A stretch of 64,000 nt of DNA from VRUE01 sp035693025 (lineage in GTDB: Bacteria; Actinomycetota; Thermoleophilia; Solirubrobacterales; 70-9): NCBI GenBank assembly GCA_035693025.1, contig DASSHI010000026.1:37271-101270 (forward strand). The letters run 5' to 3'. The translations under genes were made by a program, and so were the position numbers. The notes under the pieces are model-generated. The model had not been told where the DNA came from and ran no database searches. It was given only the letters and a program-made list of their open reading frames with translations. Positions within the stretch are counted from its first letter, which is position 1. Every line of letters begins with the position of its first letter. Positions 18,850 through 28,063 of the stretch are shown here, in pieces.

Positions 18850-19595
18850 GACGCCTCGACGATGGCGGCGAATTCCTCTGCGTCGAGGCTCGCCCCGCCG
18901 ACCAGGGCGCCGTCGATGTCCTCCTGCCCCATCAGCTCCGCCGCGTTGTCCGGCTTGACCGAGCCGCCGTAGAGGATCCGCACCGCGTCCGCCCCACCGC
19001 CGCGCTCGCGCAGCACGTCGCGGATGAAGGCGCAGGCCTCCTGGGCCTGCGCGGGGCTGGCGGTGCGACCGGTGCCGATCGCCCAGATCGGCTCGTAGGC
19101 GATGACGAGCGCGGCGATCTGCTCGTCGCCGACCTCGGCCAGATCGGCCTGCAACTGCCGCTCGAGCACCCCCTGCGTCTGGCCGGCGTCGCGCGCCTCC
19201 TCGCTCTCGCCGACGCAGAGGATCGGCTCCAGCCCGGCGGCAAGCGCAGCGGGCACCTTGCGCGCCAGCGCCTCGTCGGTCTCGTGGAAGTACTGGCGCC
19301 GCTCGGAGTGGCCGAGGATCACCGCCTCGACGTCGAGCTCGACCAGCATCGCGGCCGAGACCTCGCCGGTGAAGGCACCCGCCTCCTGCTCGTGCATGTT
19401 CTGCGCCGCGACCTTCACCGCGGTGCCGTAGCGCCGCTCGACCACCGCGGTCAGGGCGGTGAACGGCGGGCAGATGACGACGTCGCTCTGAGTCGCGGCG
19501 ATCCGCGGCAGCAGCGCGTCGACGAAGCTCGCCGCCTCGGCGACGGTCTTGTGCATCTTCCAGTTGGCGGCGACGTAGGGCGTGCGCTCAGGCAT
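18846..19595 (-). CDS. tpiA: Triosephosphate isomerase
   Basis: A 249-aa TIM-barrel enzyme interconverting dihydroxyacetone phosphate and glyceraldehyde 3-phosphate. Catalytic residues are visible: Lys in VAANWKMHK near residue 12, His in AVILGHSERR near 97 and Glu in VIAYEPIWAIGTG near 168; phosphate loop LYGGSVKPDNA follows. Its start overlaps the end of pgk by eight bases. Its TGA stop is contributed by the right end of the inverted-repeat element (GAG GCG TCA TGA). Confidence 0.96.
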   Translation of the reverse strand: MPERTPYVAANWKMHKTVAEAASFVDALLPRIAATQSDVVICPPFTALTAVVERRYGTAVKVAAQNMHEQEAGAFTGEVSAAMLVELDVEAVILGHSERRQYFHETDEALARKVPAALAAGLEPILCVGESEEARDAGQTQGVLERQLQADLAEVGDEQIAALVIAYEPIWAIGTGRTASPAQAQEACAFIRDVLRERGGGADAVRILYGGSVKPDNAAELMGQEDIDGALVGGASLDAEEFAAIVEAS

Positions 19596-20775
19596 CTCTC
19601 AGGGCCTCCACTCCGGGCAGCTTCTTCCCCTCCAGCAGCTCCAAGGACGCTCCTCCTCCGGTCGATACCCAATCCACCCGCCCGGCCAGGCCGAACTCGT
19701 TGAGCGCGGCGACCGAATCGCCGCCGCCGACGACGGTCGTCCCGGGCGCTTCGGCGACGGCCTCCGCGACCGCCCTGGTCGCGGCGGCGAAGGGCTCCAG
19801 CTCGAAGGCCCCCATCGGCCCGTTCCAGAGGACGGTGCCCGCGGCGGCGATCCTCTCCGCGTAGGCGGCCGCGGTGCGCGGGCCGACGTCGAGGCCCATC
19901 CAACCGTCGGGCACCTCGACCCCGTCGCTCTCACGCCGCTCGGTCGCCGCGTCGAACTCCCGCCCCAGCGCCAGGTCGACCGGCAGCATCAGCTCGCAGG
20001 CGGAGCCCTCCGCCCGCCGCAGCGCCTGCTCGGCCAGCTTCACGCCCTCCTCCTCGACCAGCGAATCGCCGGTGGCGATCCCCTGCGCGCGGAAGAAGCT
20101 GAAGCACATCGCACCGCCGATCAGGATGCTGTCGGCGACTTCGAGGAAGCGGTCGATGACGCCGACCTTGTCGCTCACCTTGGCGCCGCCGAGGACGACG
20201 ACCAGCGGCCGCGACGGCGACTCGACCACCCTGCTCAGCTCCTCGACCTCGCCCTGGAGCAGCAGACCCGCATAGCCGGGCAGGCGCTCGGCGACGCCGG
20301 CGGTGCTGGCGTGGGCGCGATGGGCCGCGCCGAAGGCGTCGTTGACGTAGAGGTCGGCGAGGCCCGCCAGCGCTTCTGCCAGGGCAGGGTCGTTCTCGGT
20401 CTCGCCCGGCTCGAAGCGGACGTTCTCCAGCAGCAGCACGTCGCCCGGGCTCAGCCCGGCCGCCATCGTCTCCACGTCCTCCCCGACCACCGCCGGCGCC
20501 TGCTTCACCTCGGCGCCGAGCAGCTCGGCCAGCCGCTCGCCGACCGGCCGCATCGAGAGCTCCGGCTTCACCTCGCCCTTCGGCCGCCCGAGGTGGGAGA
20601 CGAGGATCAGCGCCGCGCCGCGCTCGCGCAGCGATTCGATCGTCGGCAGCGCGGCGCGGATGCGCGTGTCGTCGGCCACCCGGCCATCCTCCAGCGGCAC
20701 GTTGAAGTCGACCCGCACCAGCACCCGCCTGCCGGCGACGTCCGCGTCGCCGGCGCTCGCCTTTGAGAAGCTCAC
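19588..20775 (-). CDS. pgk: Phosphoglycerate kinase
   Basis: A 395-aa enzyme making ATP from 1,3-bisphosphoglycerate. Seen: LVRVDFNVPLEDG, SHLGRPKGEVKPELS, LLLENVRFEPGE, LGGAKVSDKVGVID, TVLWNGPMGAFE and TTVVGGGDSVAAL. GTG 20775 (VSFSKAS) is chosen because a GGAGGG site lies just upstream and the longer frame to 20844 would overlap gap. It sits 20 bases after gap and overlaps tpiA by eight bases, so the three are one operon. Confidence 0.95.
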   Translation of the reverse strand: MSFSKASAGDADVAGRRVLVRVDFNVPLEDGRVADDTRIRAALPTIESLRERGAALILVSHLGRPKGEVKPELSMRPVGERLAELLGAEVKQAPAVVGEDVETMAAGLSPGDVLLLENVRFEPGETENDPALAEALAGLADLYVNDAFGAAHRAHASTAGVAERLPGYAGLLLQGEVEELSRVVESPSRPLVVVLGGAKVSDKVGVIDRFLEVADSILIGGAMCFSFFRAQGIATGDSLVEEEGVKLAEQALRRAEGSACELMLPVDLALGREFDAATERRESDGVEVPDGWMGLDVGPRTAAAYAERIAAAGTVLWNGPMGAFELEPFAAATRAVAEAVAEAPGTTVVGGGDSVAALNEFGLAGRVDWVSTGGGASLELLEGKKLPGVEALRDA

Positions 20776-20795
20776 AGCGCCCTCCGCCGCCGGGC

Positions 20796-21800
<1,005 letters not shown>

Positions 21801-21842
21801 TAAGTCATTCCTCCTGGAGTCGATGCTTTTGCTGATTCGAGG

Positions 21843-22205
21843 TTAGTCGCTGCCGATGGTGATCTCGATTTCGTACCCATCCGGATCCCGCAGGAACGCC
21901 GAGTAGGAGCCGGAGCCGTAGGAGCTGCGCTCGCCCGGCTCGCCGACCGCGGTCCCGCCTGCCGAGACGCCCTGCTCCCAGGCCGCCTTCACCGCGACGA
22001 TCCCCAACCCCGAGAAGCTGAGCAGGCCGAAGCCGGGTTTGGCCGGATGGTGGGCGGAGATGAAGAAGACCGGCTTGGCGATGCCCCAGCCGACGGTCTC
22101 GTCCTGCTCGAAGTGACGCCGCCAGCCAAGCGGCGCGAGCAGCGCGTCGTAGAAGGACGAGCTCCGCTCGAGGTCGGAGACCTCTAGGAGTACGTGGTGC
22201 AACAT
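21843..22205 (-). CDS. VOC-family (glyoxalase/bleomycin-resistance fold) protein
   Basis: A 120-aa single vicinal-oxygen-chelate domain pair. The start MLHHVLLEVSDLERSSSFYD gives the first His of the metal site; GYEIEI near the end supplies the Glu position. The region AFLRDPDGYEIEITIG is the usual VOC signature. Members include glyoxalases, dioxygenases and antibiotic-binding proteins; the short length and lack of a longer active-site pattern do not allow a choice. It stands between the ABC permease gene and gap on the same strand. Confidence 0.85.
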   Translation of the reverse strand: MLHHVLLEVSDLERSSSFYDALLAPLGWRRHFEQDETVGWGIAKPVFFISAHHPAKPGFGLLSFSGLGIVAVKAAWEQGVSAGGTAVGEPGERSSYGSGSYSAFLRDPDGYEIEITIGSD

Positions 22206-22235
22206 CGGGCCGGGGAGGCTATACGGGCGGCTGGG

Positions 22236-22994
22236 TCAGCCGCCGCGCGGGGTCCAGCGGAAGTAACGAGACGCGAGAAAGGCGCCCAACGCTCCCCAGA
22301 TCGCGACCACCGCGAGGTTGCCCCACGAGACAGTGGGCCCACCGGGGACGTAGGCGTCGAAGAAGGCCTCGAAGAAGTGGCGGATCGGGAAAGCGTCGGC
22401 GAAGTGGATGACGCCGCTGGGCAGCTGGTCGTCGGGGATGAAGACGCCGGAGAGGAAGTAGAGCGGCAGGAGCAGCGCGTTGACGATCGGCGCGGCGGCA
22501 TCCTGCGAGGGGATCGCCGCGGTCAGGGCGATGCCGAGACAGCAGAAGGCGGCGGTGCCGACGACGAGGGCGAGCAGGATCGCGGGCAGGCGGGTCCAGG
22601 GAATGCCGACCCCGTAGACGACGTCGCCGATCGCCGCGATCAGGGCCAGCATCATCAGCGCGACGACGATCGAGTTGCCGATCCGCCCGGCGATGAAGAC
22701 CCAGGGCGGCATCGGCGTACCGCGGCCGCGCTTGAGGCGGCCGTCCTCGCGCGCGATCACCAGCGACATCGCCAGCGACTGCATCGTCGCCGAGATCACC
22801 GAGAGGGTGATGATCGCCGGCACGTAGTAGGTGGTCGTCTCGATCCCACCGCGCACGTCGACCGTCTGGTCGCCGAAGACCGTGGCGAAGATCAGCAGCA
22901 GGACGACCGGGAAGCCGACGGTGAAGAAGACCGAGGCGGGGTTGCGCCAGAACGCCTTCTGGTCGTAGCGGAACTGGTGCCAGACGAGGCTCAT
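22236..22994 (-). CDS. ABC-2 type transporter permease
   Basis: A 252-aa membrane protein with about six hydrophobic helices, starting with a cytoplasmic segment (MSLVWHQFRYDQKAFWRNPA) and helix VFFTVGFPVVLLLIFATVFG. The ABC-2 signature region is FCCLGIALTAAIPSQDAAAP and LYFLSGVFIPDDQLPSGV. It pairs with the ATPase gene whose end overlaps its start (ATGA). Such DrrAB/NodIJ-like exporters move lipids, polysaccharides or drugs outward; the cargo cannot be read here. Confidence 0.9.
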   Translation of the reverse strand: MSLVWHQFRYDQKAFWRNPASVFFTVGFPVVLLLIFATVFGDQTVDVRGGIETTTYYVPAIITLSVISATMQSLAMSLVIAREDGRLKRGRGTPMPPWVFIAGRIGNSIVVALMMLALIAAIGDVVYGVGIPWTRLPAILLALVVGTAAFCCLGIALTAAIPSQDAAAPIVNALLLPLYFLSGVFIPDDQLPSGVIHFADAFPIRHFFEAFFDAYVPGGPTVSWGNLAVVAIWGALGAFLASRYFRWTPRGG

Positions 22995-23842
22995 GACTGC
23001 TCCGTCAGCTCCAGGTAGACGTCCTCGAGGCTGGGCCGGGTGACCTCGAGCCCCTCGAGGTCCCTGCCCTCCGCCAGCGCCCTGCCGGTCAGCTCGTTCA
23101 GCGTCTGCACAGGGGTCGTCGTCTCCAGCTCGATTTGGCTGCCGTTCTCGCGGTAGCTGATCCGCGCCGGACGGCTCTCGCGGTCGCCGAGGTCCTCGGG
23201 GGTGCCGCGGGCGACGATCTCGCCGCCGGCGATGATCGTCACCCGGTCGGCGAGCCGCTGCGCCTCGTCCATGTAGTGGGTGGTGAGGAAGACGGTCTTG
23301 CCCAGCTCGCGCAGGCCGGCGATCGTCTCCCAGGCCTGGCGCCGCGCCGAAGGGTCGAAGCCGGTCGTCGGCTCGTCGAGGAAGAGCAGCTCGGGGTCGC
23401 CGATCAGCGCCATCCCCACGTCGAGGCGCCGCTGCTGGCCGCCGGAGAGCGAGCTGGCGCGGGCGTCGGCCTTGTCGCCGAGGCCGATCAGCTCGATCGT
23501 CTCCTCGATCGGCCGCGGCGCGGCGTAGTAGCCGGCGTAGAGGGCGAGCGACTCGTGCACGGTCAGGTAGGGGTCGAGGCGGCAGCTCTGCAGGACGATC
23601 CCGATCCGCTCGCGCCAGCGCCGATCGGCGTGCTCCGGATCCTCGCCCAGCACGCGCACGTCGCCGCCGCTGCGCTTGCGGTAGCCCTCGAGGATCTCGA
23701 CCGTGGTCGTCTTGCCCGCCCCGTTGGGGCCGAGGAAGGCGAAGACCTCGCCCGCCTGGACCTCGAGGTCGATCCCGCGCACCGCCTCGGCATCGCCATA
23801 GCTCTTGCGCAGGCCGCGGATCGATATGACGGGGTCAGGCAT
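22991..23842 (-). CDS. ABC transporter ATP-binding protein (DrrA-like)
   Basis: A 283-aa ATPase. Walker A is LGPNGAGKTTTVEIL near residue 39, the signature is SLSGGQQRRLDVGMA near 136, Walker B is ELLFLDEPTTGFDPSARR, and the H-loop is TTHYMDEA. About 60 extra C-terminal residues after the fold resemble the tail of DrrA-type exporter ATPases. It is coupled to the ABC-2 permease. Between this gene and rapZ lies copy B of the gene-junction inverted-repeat element; the ATG at 23842 is 14 bases outside it. Confidence 0.93.
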   Translation of the reverse strand: MPDPVISIRGLRKSYGDAEAVRGIDLEVQAGEVFAFLGPNGAGKTTTVEILEGYRKRSGGDVRVLGEDPEHADRRWRERIGIVLQSCRLDPYLTVHESLALYAGYYAAPRPIEETIELIGLGDKADARASSLSGGQQRRLDVGMALIGDPELLFLDEPTTGFDPSARRQAWETIAGLRELGKTVFLTTHYMDEAQRLADRVTIIAGGEIVARGTPEDLGDRESRPARISYRENGSQIELETTTPVQTLNELTGRALAEGRDLEGLEVTRPSLEDVYLELTEQS

Positions 23843-23855
23843 AGATGTCTCGCAA

Positions 23856-23975
23856 ATGACGGTTCCAGGCGTTGCCAGGCAAGGACGCAGGGAGGTCGAC
23901 GAGGGGAGCGCACATTAGTGCGTGACCCGAGGAGACCGACTGAGGACGCCGCATGGCGGCGCCTGGGGCCGTCAT
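23856..23975. repeat. Gene-junction inverted-repeat element, copy B
   Basis: A 120-bp element bounded by ATGAC and GTCAT between rapZ and the ABC ATPase gene. Arms CCAGGCGTTGCCA and TGGCGGCGCCTGG, central hairpin GCGCAC-ATTA-GTGCGT, same GGCAAGGACGCAGGGAG and GAGGACGCCGCATGG blocks as copy A. On the minus strand its right end supplies the TGA of rapZ (CTC GAA TGA CGG). The flanks are GAA on the rapZ side and TTTGCG on the ATPase side, so there is no clear target duplication here. Confidence 0.88.
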
Positions 23976-24838
23976 TCGAGATCGCGATGCTTGACGCGGA
24001 CCACGACCCCGTCACGTCCCTCCAACGCGCGGCGGATGCGGTCCGCGACGGTCACCGAGCGGTGCCTGCCGCCGGTGCAGCCGATCGCGATCGTCAGATG
24101 GCTCTTGCCCTCGGCGACGTAGGCCGGGACGAGGAACTCGAGCAACGGCAGCAGGCGGCCGTAGAACTCGCCCGCCTGCGTGCCCGACTCGACGTAGGCG
24201 CGCACCTCCTCGTCGAGGCCGGTCTGCGGGCGCAGCTCGTCCACGTAGTGGGGATTGGGCAGGAAGCGGACGTCGAGGGTCAGGTCGGCATCGCGCGGCG
24301 GGCCGTTCTTGAAGCCGAAGGTGAGCAGGGTCAGCGCCAGCTTGCCGCTGTCGTGGCCGTCGAGCATTTCCTCGACGATGCGGCGCCGCAGCTGGCCGCC
24401 GCTGGAGCCGCTCGTGTCCATGACGACGTCGGCGCGGGCGCGCAACGGCGCCAGCAGATCGCGCTCGGCGCGGATGCCGTCGACGATCCGGCCCTCCGGC
24501 GCGAGCGGGTGGCGGCGGCGGGTCTCCTTGTAGCGGTCGAGCAGCGTCTCCTCGTCGGCCTCGAGGAAGAGCAGCTGCGGCTTCAGCCCCTCCGCGCCGA
24601 GCTCCTCGAGCACCGCGATCAGATCCTCGAAGTACTCGCCGCCGCGCACGTCGGAGACGACGGCGGCGCGCTCGACGCCGCTGCCCTCATGGCGGAAGAG
24701 CTCGCCGAGGCTGCCGATCATCCGCGGCGGCAGGTTGTCGACGCAGAAGTAGCCGCCGTCCTCGAAGGCGGCGATCGCCTCCGACTTGCCCGCGCCGGAG
24801 TGGCCGGTGATCAAGACGAGGTCGACTTCCTTGCTCAT
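23972..24838 (-). CDS. rapZ: RNase adapter protein RapZ (YvcJ-type nucleotide-binding protein)
   Basis: A 288-aa P-loop protein. Walker A is LITGHSGAGKSEAIAAFE, followed by CVDNLPPRM and LFLEADEETLLDRY. The C-terminal domain carries the hallmark IAIGCTGGRHRSVTVADRI. In E. coli RapZ senses glucosamine-6-phosphate and guides RNase E; in Gram-positives the homologue YvcJ binds GTP and clusters with yvcK and whiA. Here the partners yvcK and whiA are absent; instead it follows uvrC (TGATG overlap) and precedes an ABC exporter. The stop comes from the inverted-repeat element. Confidence 0.93.
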   Translation of the reverse strand: MSKEVDLVLITGHSGAGKSEAIAAFEDGGYFCVDNLPPRMIGSLGELFRHEGSGVERAAVVSDVRGGEYFEDLIAVLEELGAEGLKPQLLFLEADEETLLDRYKETRRRHPLAPEGRIVDGIRAERDLLAPLRARADVVMDTSGSSGGQLRRRIVEEMLDGHDSGKLALTLLTFGFKNGPPRDADLTLDVRFLPNPHYVDELRPQTGLDEEVRAYVESGTQAGEFYGRLLPLLEFLVPAYVAEGKSHLTIAIGCTGGRHRSVTVADRIRRALEGRDGVVVRVKHRDLE

Positions 24839-26679
24839 CAGCCGCCCGTCCTGTGCAGTTGCTCGTGGATCTCGCGCGCCAGCTTGCCGGGCACCCCCGG
24901 CACCGCCTCGAGCTCCTCGCGGCTCGCGGCGAGGAAGCGCTCCGGCGTGCCGAAGTGCGTGAGGAAGGCGCGCTTGCGGGCCGGGCCGACGCCGCGCAGC
25001 TCGTCCAGCACCGAGCCGGTCATCGCCCGATCGCGGCGGCCGCGGTGGTGGTCGATCGCGAAGCGATGGGCCTCGTCGCGCACGCGCTGCAGCAGCTGCG
25101 AGGCCTCTGAGCCGGCGTCGAGGTCGATCGGCAGGGGCCGCCCGGGGACGAAGACCTCCTCCTCGCGCTTGGCGAGGGAGACGACGGTGACGCCGCGTTC
25201 GACGAACGGCCCGAGCGCCCCCATCGCCGCGTTCAGCTGCCCCTTGCCGCCGTCGATCATCACCAGCGAGGGCAGCGCGGCGAAGCTCTCGTCGCGCTTG
25301 CCGTCGTGCGGGGACAGGTCGGCCTGCTCGAGATAGCGGGTCACCCGTCTTTCCAGCACCTCCTGCATGGAAGCGAAGTCGTCGGACCCGTTCGGGCGCG
25401 CCCCGCGCACTTTGAAGCGCCGGTAGTCGGACTTCTTCGTCGCGCCGCCCTCGAAGACGACCATCGAGGCGACCGTGTGCTCGCCGCCCAGGTTGGAGAT
25501 GTCGAAGCCCTCGATCCGGATCGGCAGCTCTTCCATCCGCAGCGCCTCGCGCAGGTCGGCGAGCGAATCGACGCGGCGCTGGCGGCGGTGCTCGCGCCGC
25601 AGCCGGTCCTGGTCGAGCGCGAGGCGGGCGTTGCGCTCGGCCAGCTCGCGCAGCCGCCGCTTGTCGCCGCGCTCGGCGACCCGCACCTCGACGGGCGAGC
25701 CGCGGCGCTCGGCCAGCGCCGCCGCCAGCAGCTCGGCGCGCTCGCGCAGATAGGGGCCGACGACGATCGTTCGCGGCATCGCCGGCGAGGCCGAGTAGTA
25801 CTGGCCGATGAACTCCTCGGCGACCTCGGCCGGCTCGCGTTCGGCCTGGTTGTCGAGGTAGAAGCTCTGGCGCTCGGCGAGGATCCCGTCGCGCACCTGG
25901 AAGACCTGCGCGTTGGCATCGGCGCCCTCGGTTGCGACGCCGATCAGGTCGGCGGTGCCGACCGAGCCGCCGGCGACGCGCTGGCGCTCGAACAGCGACT
26001 GGATCGCCTTGAGCCGGTCGCGGTGCAGGGCGGCGCGCTCGAACTCGCGCGCCGCGGCGGCGTCCCCCATCTTCGCCTGCTCGTCAGCCTCGACCTGGCG
26101 GTAGCGGCCGGAGAGGAAGTCGACGATCGCGTCGATGTTGCGCCGGTACTCCTCCCTGGAGACGTAGTCGACGCAGGGCGCCCCGCAGCGCTTGATGTAG
26201 TAGTCGAGGCAGGGGCTGCCGGAGCGGCGCCCGGGCTCGGCCCCCTCGCAGGTGCGGAACTGGAACAGCTTGCCGAGCAGGTCGAGCGTCTCGCGCACCC
26301 GCTTGGCACTGGAGAAGGGGCCGAAGTAGGCGCGGCCGGCGCGGTGCTTCTCGCGGGTGAAGTAGACGCGCGGATAGTCCTCGTCGAGGCTGACGCAGAC
26401 GTACGGGTAGGACTTGTCGTCGCGCAAACGGATGTTGAAGCGCGGCCGGTGGCGCTTGATGAAGCTCTGCTCCGCGAGCAGGGCCTCGGCCTCGTTGCCG
26501 GTGACGAGGAAGTCGATCCGCTCGACCCGCGAGGTGAGGCGGGGCTCCCCGCCGGAGAAGTGCGACGCGACGCGCTTGCGGATCGAGATCGCCTTGCCGA
26601 CGTAGAGCAGCTCGTCGCGGGCGCCATAGAAGAGATAGACGCCGGGCGAGTCGGGTAGTTCGCGGATGCGGTCCTGCAT
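24838..26679 (-). CDS. uvrC: Excinuclease ABC subunit C
   Basis: A 613-aa nucleotide-excision repair nuclease. Order of domains: GIY-YIG nuclease (SPGVYLFYGARDELLYVGKA, residues 10-90), Cys-containing segment GSPCLDYYIKRCGAPC, UVR segment near residues 200-235, RNase H-like nuclease (IEGFDISNLGGEHTVASMVV, MIDGGKGQLNAA with catalytic Asp) and tandem helix-hairpin-helix at the end (LRGVGPARKRAFL, EELEAVPG). Length is normal. It incises DNA on both sides of UvrAB-bound lesions. Divergent from the enoyl-CoA hydratase gene with 26 bases between. Confidence 0.96.
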   Translation of the reverse strand: MQDRIRELPDSPGVYLFYGARDELLYVGKAISIRKRVASHFSGGEPRLTSRVERIDFLVTGNEAEALLAEQSFIKRHRPRFNIRLRDDKSYPYVCVSLDEDYPRVYFTREKHRAGRAYFGPFSSAKRVRETLDLLGKLFQFRTCEGAEPGRRSGSPCLDYYIKRCGAPCVDYVSREEYRRNIDAIVDFLSGRYRQVEADEQAKMGDAAAAREFERAALHRDRLKAIQSLFERQRVAGGSVGTADLIGVATEGADANAQVFQVRDGILAERQSFYLDNQAEREPAEVAEEFIGQYYSASPAMPRTIVVGPYLRERAELLAAALAERRGSPVEVRVAERGDKRRLRELAERNARLALDQDRLRREHRRQRRVDSLADLREALRMEELPIRIEGFDISNLGGEHTVASMVVFEGGATKKSDYRRFKVRGARPNGSDDFASMQEVLERRVTRYLEQADLSPHDGKRDESFAALPSLVMIDGGKGQLNAAMGALGPFVERGVTVVSLAKREEEVFVPGRPLPIDLDAGSEASQLLQRVRDEAHRFAIDHHRGRRDRAMTGSVLDELRGVGPARKRAFLTHFGTPERFLAASREELEAVPGVPGKLAREIHEQLHRTGG

Positions 26680-26705
26680 TCGATAAAGGGTAGGCTGCGG
26701 CGCGC

Positions 26706-27515
26706 ATGAATCCTCCCGAGCTGAGCACGCTGCGGATCGAGGTCGACGGCGAGATCGGGACCCTGACCCTCGATCGCCCCGACTCGTTCAACGCGATGAG
26801 CCCGGAGATGATCCTCGATCTGGGGACGGCGTTCGCCTGGCTCGCCGACCAGGCGCCGCTGCGGGGGATGGTCCTCACCGGCGCCGGCAAGGCGTTCTGC
26901 TCGGGCGGCGACGTCAACAGCTTCAAAGCCGGGGTCGAAGACGACTCGATCGACCTGCCCGCGCAGGTGCGCCGCGGGGCCGAGGCGCTGCACAACGCGA
27001 TCGTCGACCTGCGCCGGATCCCCTATCCGGTGATCGCGGCGATCAACGGCCCGGCGGCCGGCGCCGGCTTCTCGCTGGCGCTCGCCTGCGACATCAGGAT
27101 CGCCTCCGAGAACGTCTTTCTCGCCTGTGCCTATGGCCGAATCGGCGCTTCGCCGGATGGCGGCATGACCTATTTCCTGCCCCGGGTGGTCGGGCCCAGC
27201 CGAGCGCTGGAGATCCTGCTCGAGGACCCCAACATGAGCGCCGCCGAGGCGCTCGAGGAGGGGTTGGTGTCGGAGGTCGTCGCGCCCGAGGAGCTGATGG
27301 CGGCGGCCCGCGCCAAGGCGGAGAAGCTGGCGAAGCGGGCGCCCCACTACGTGAAGATGGCCAAACGCCTCTGCGGCGTCAGCATCGAGAACAGCATCAC
27401 CGAGCACCTGCAGCTGGAGCGGCACGGGATCGCCGACAGCATGGCGACCGAGGACCTGCGCGAAGGCGCGATCGCCTTCTTCAGCGGCGAGAAGCCCGAG
27501 TTCAAGGGCCGCTGA
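26706..27515 (+). CDS. Enoyl-CoA hydratase/isomerase (crotonase family)
   Basis: A 269-aa crotonase-fold protein. Seen: LTLDRPDSFNAMSPEM, oxyanion-hole region VLTGAGKAFCSGGDVNSFKAG near residue 65, INGPAAGAGFSLALACD near 115 and YGRIGASPDGGMTYFLPR near 140. The first catalytic Glu of E. coli-type hydratases is not evident (AAGAGFSLALA), while the Pro-Asp-Gly segment fits isomerases and other crotonase enzymes, so the reaction is uncertain. It stands alone, divergent from uvrC and about 86 bases before the cupredoxin gene. Confidence 0.88.
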   Translation: MNPPELSTLRIEVDGEIGTLTLDRPDSFNAMSPEMILDLGTAFAWLADQAPLRGMVLTGAGKAFCSGGDVNSFKAGVEDDSIDLPAQVRRGAEALHNAIVDLRRIPYPVIAAINGPAAGAGFSLALACDIRIASENVFLACAYGRIGASPDGGMTYFLPRVVGPSRALEILLEDPNMSAAEALEEGLVSEVVAPEELMAAARAKAEKLAKRAPHYVKMAKRLCGVSIENSITEHLQLERHGIADSMATEDLREGAIAFFSGEKPEFKGR

Positions 27516-27601
27516 ACCCGGCCGGCGGGGGCTCGGCGTATTCTGCACCGTAACCTTCTAGAGTCTCCCTGAGCGTTCCCCCGAGGAAAGGACCCGGTCC
27601 G

Positions 27602-28060
27602 ATGAAGAAGCTCGTCGCCCTGCTCGTGCTCGTACTCGCATCCGTCGCGCTCGTCGCCTGCGGAAGCAGCAACTCCGACTCCGGCACCACGACCGAAAGC
27701 GGCGGAGAAGCCTCAGGTGGTGGTGGCGCCGCCGCGGAAAGCACCAAGAAGAGCGGCGGAGAAGCGGGCGGCGGCTCGACCCTGAGCTTCGAAGCCGACC
27801 CGGGCGGGGAAATCGCCTACACGACGACCGAAGCGACCGCGAAGGCGGGCAAGGTGACGGTCGACTTCAAGAACCCGCAGAGCCTCACCCACGACGTCGC
27901 GATCGAAGACTCGAGCGGCAAGACGGTCGGCCAGACCGAAGTGATCGGCGAAGGCGAAACCTCGACGACCGTCAACCTCAAACCCGGCACCTACCACTAC
28001 TTCTGCACCGTGCCCGGACATAGGGAAGCGGGTATGGAAGGCACCCTCGTCGTCAAATAG
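27602..28060 (+). CDS. Plastocyanin-like (type 1 copper) lipoprotein
   Basis: A 152-aa exported blue-copper protein. The lipoprotein signal MKKLVALLVLVLASVALVAC has its acylated Cys at 20, followed by a Ser/Gly linker to residue about 60. The cupredoxin fold shows all four expected ligands: His in SLTHDVAIE, Cys in YFCTVPGH, the His in PGH and Met in REAGMEGTLVV. It probably passes electrons on the outer face of the membrane, perhaps with the cytochromes matured by the Ccm genes in this window; this is inference. All Glu codons I can count are GAA, in contrast to the neighbouring hydratase gene. The GT87-like gene starts three bases after its stop. Confidence 0.92.
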   Translation: MKKLVALLVLVLASVALVACGSSNSDSGTTTESGGEASGGGGAAAESTKKSGGEAGGGSTLSFEADPGGEIAYTTTEATAKAGKVTVDFKNPQSLTHDVAIEDSSGKTVGQTEVIGEGETSTTVNLKPGTYHYFCTVPGHREAGMEGTLVVK

Positions 28061-28063
28061 GGG

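Noticed and set aside
26706..27515. Assigning the crotonase gene as a specific fatty-acid beta-oxidation hydratase
   Set aside because: One of the two catalytic Glu positions is not evident and there is no pathway context, so only the family was called.
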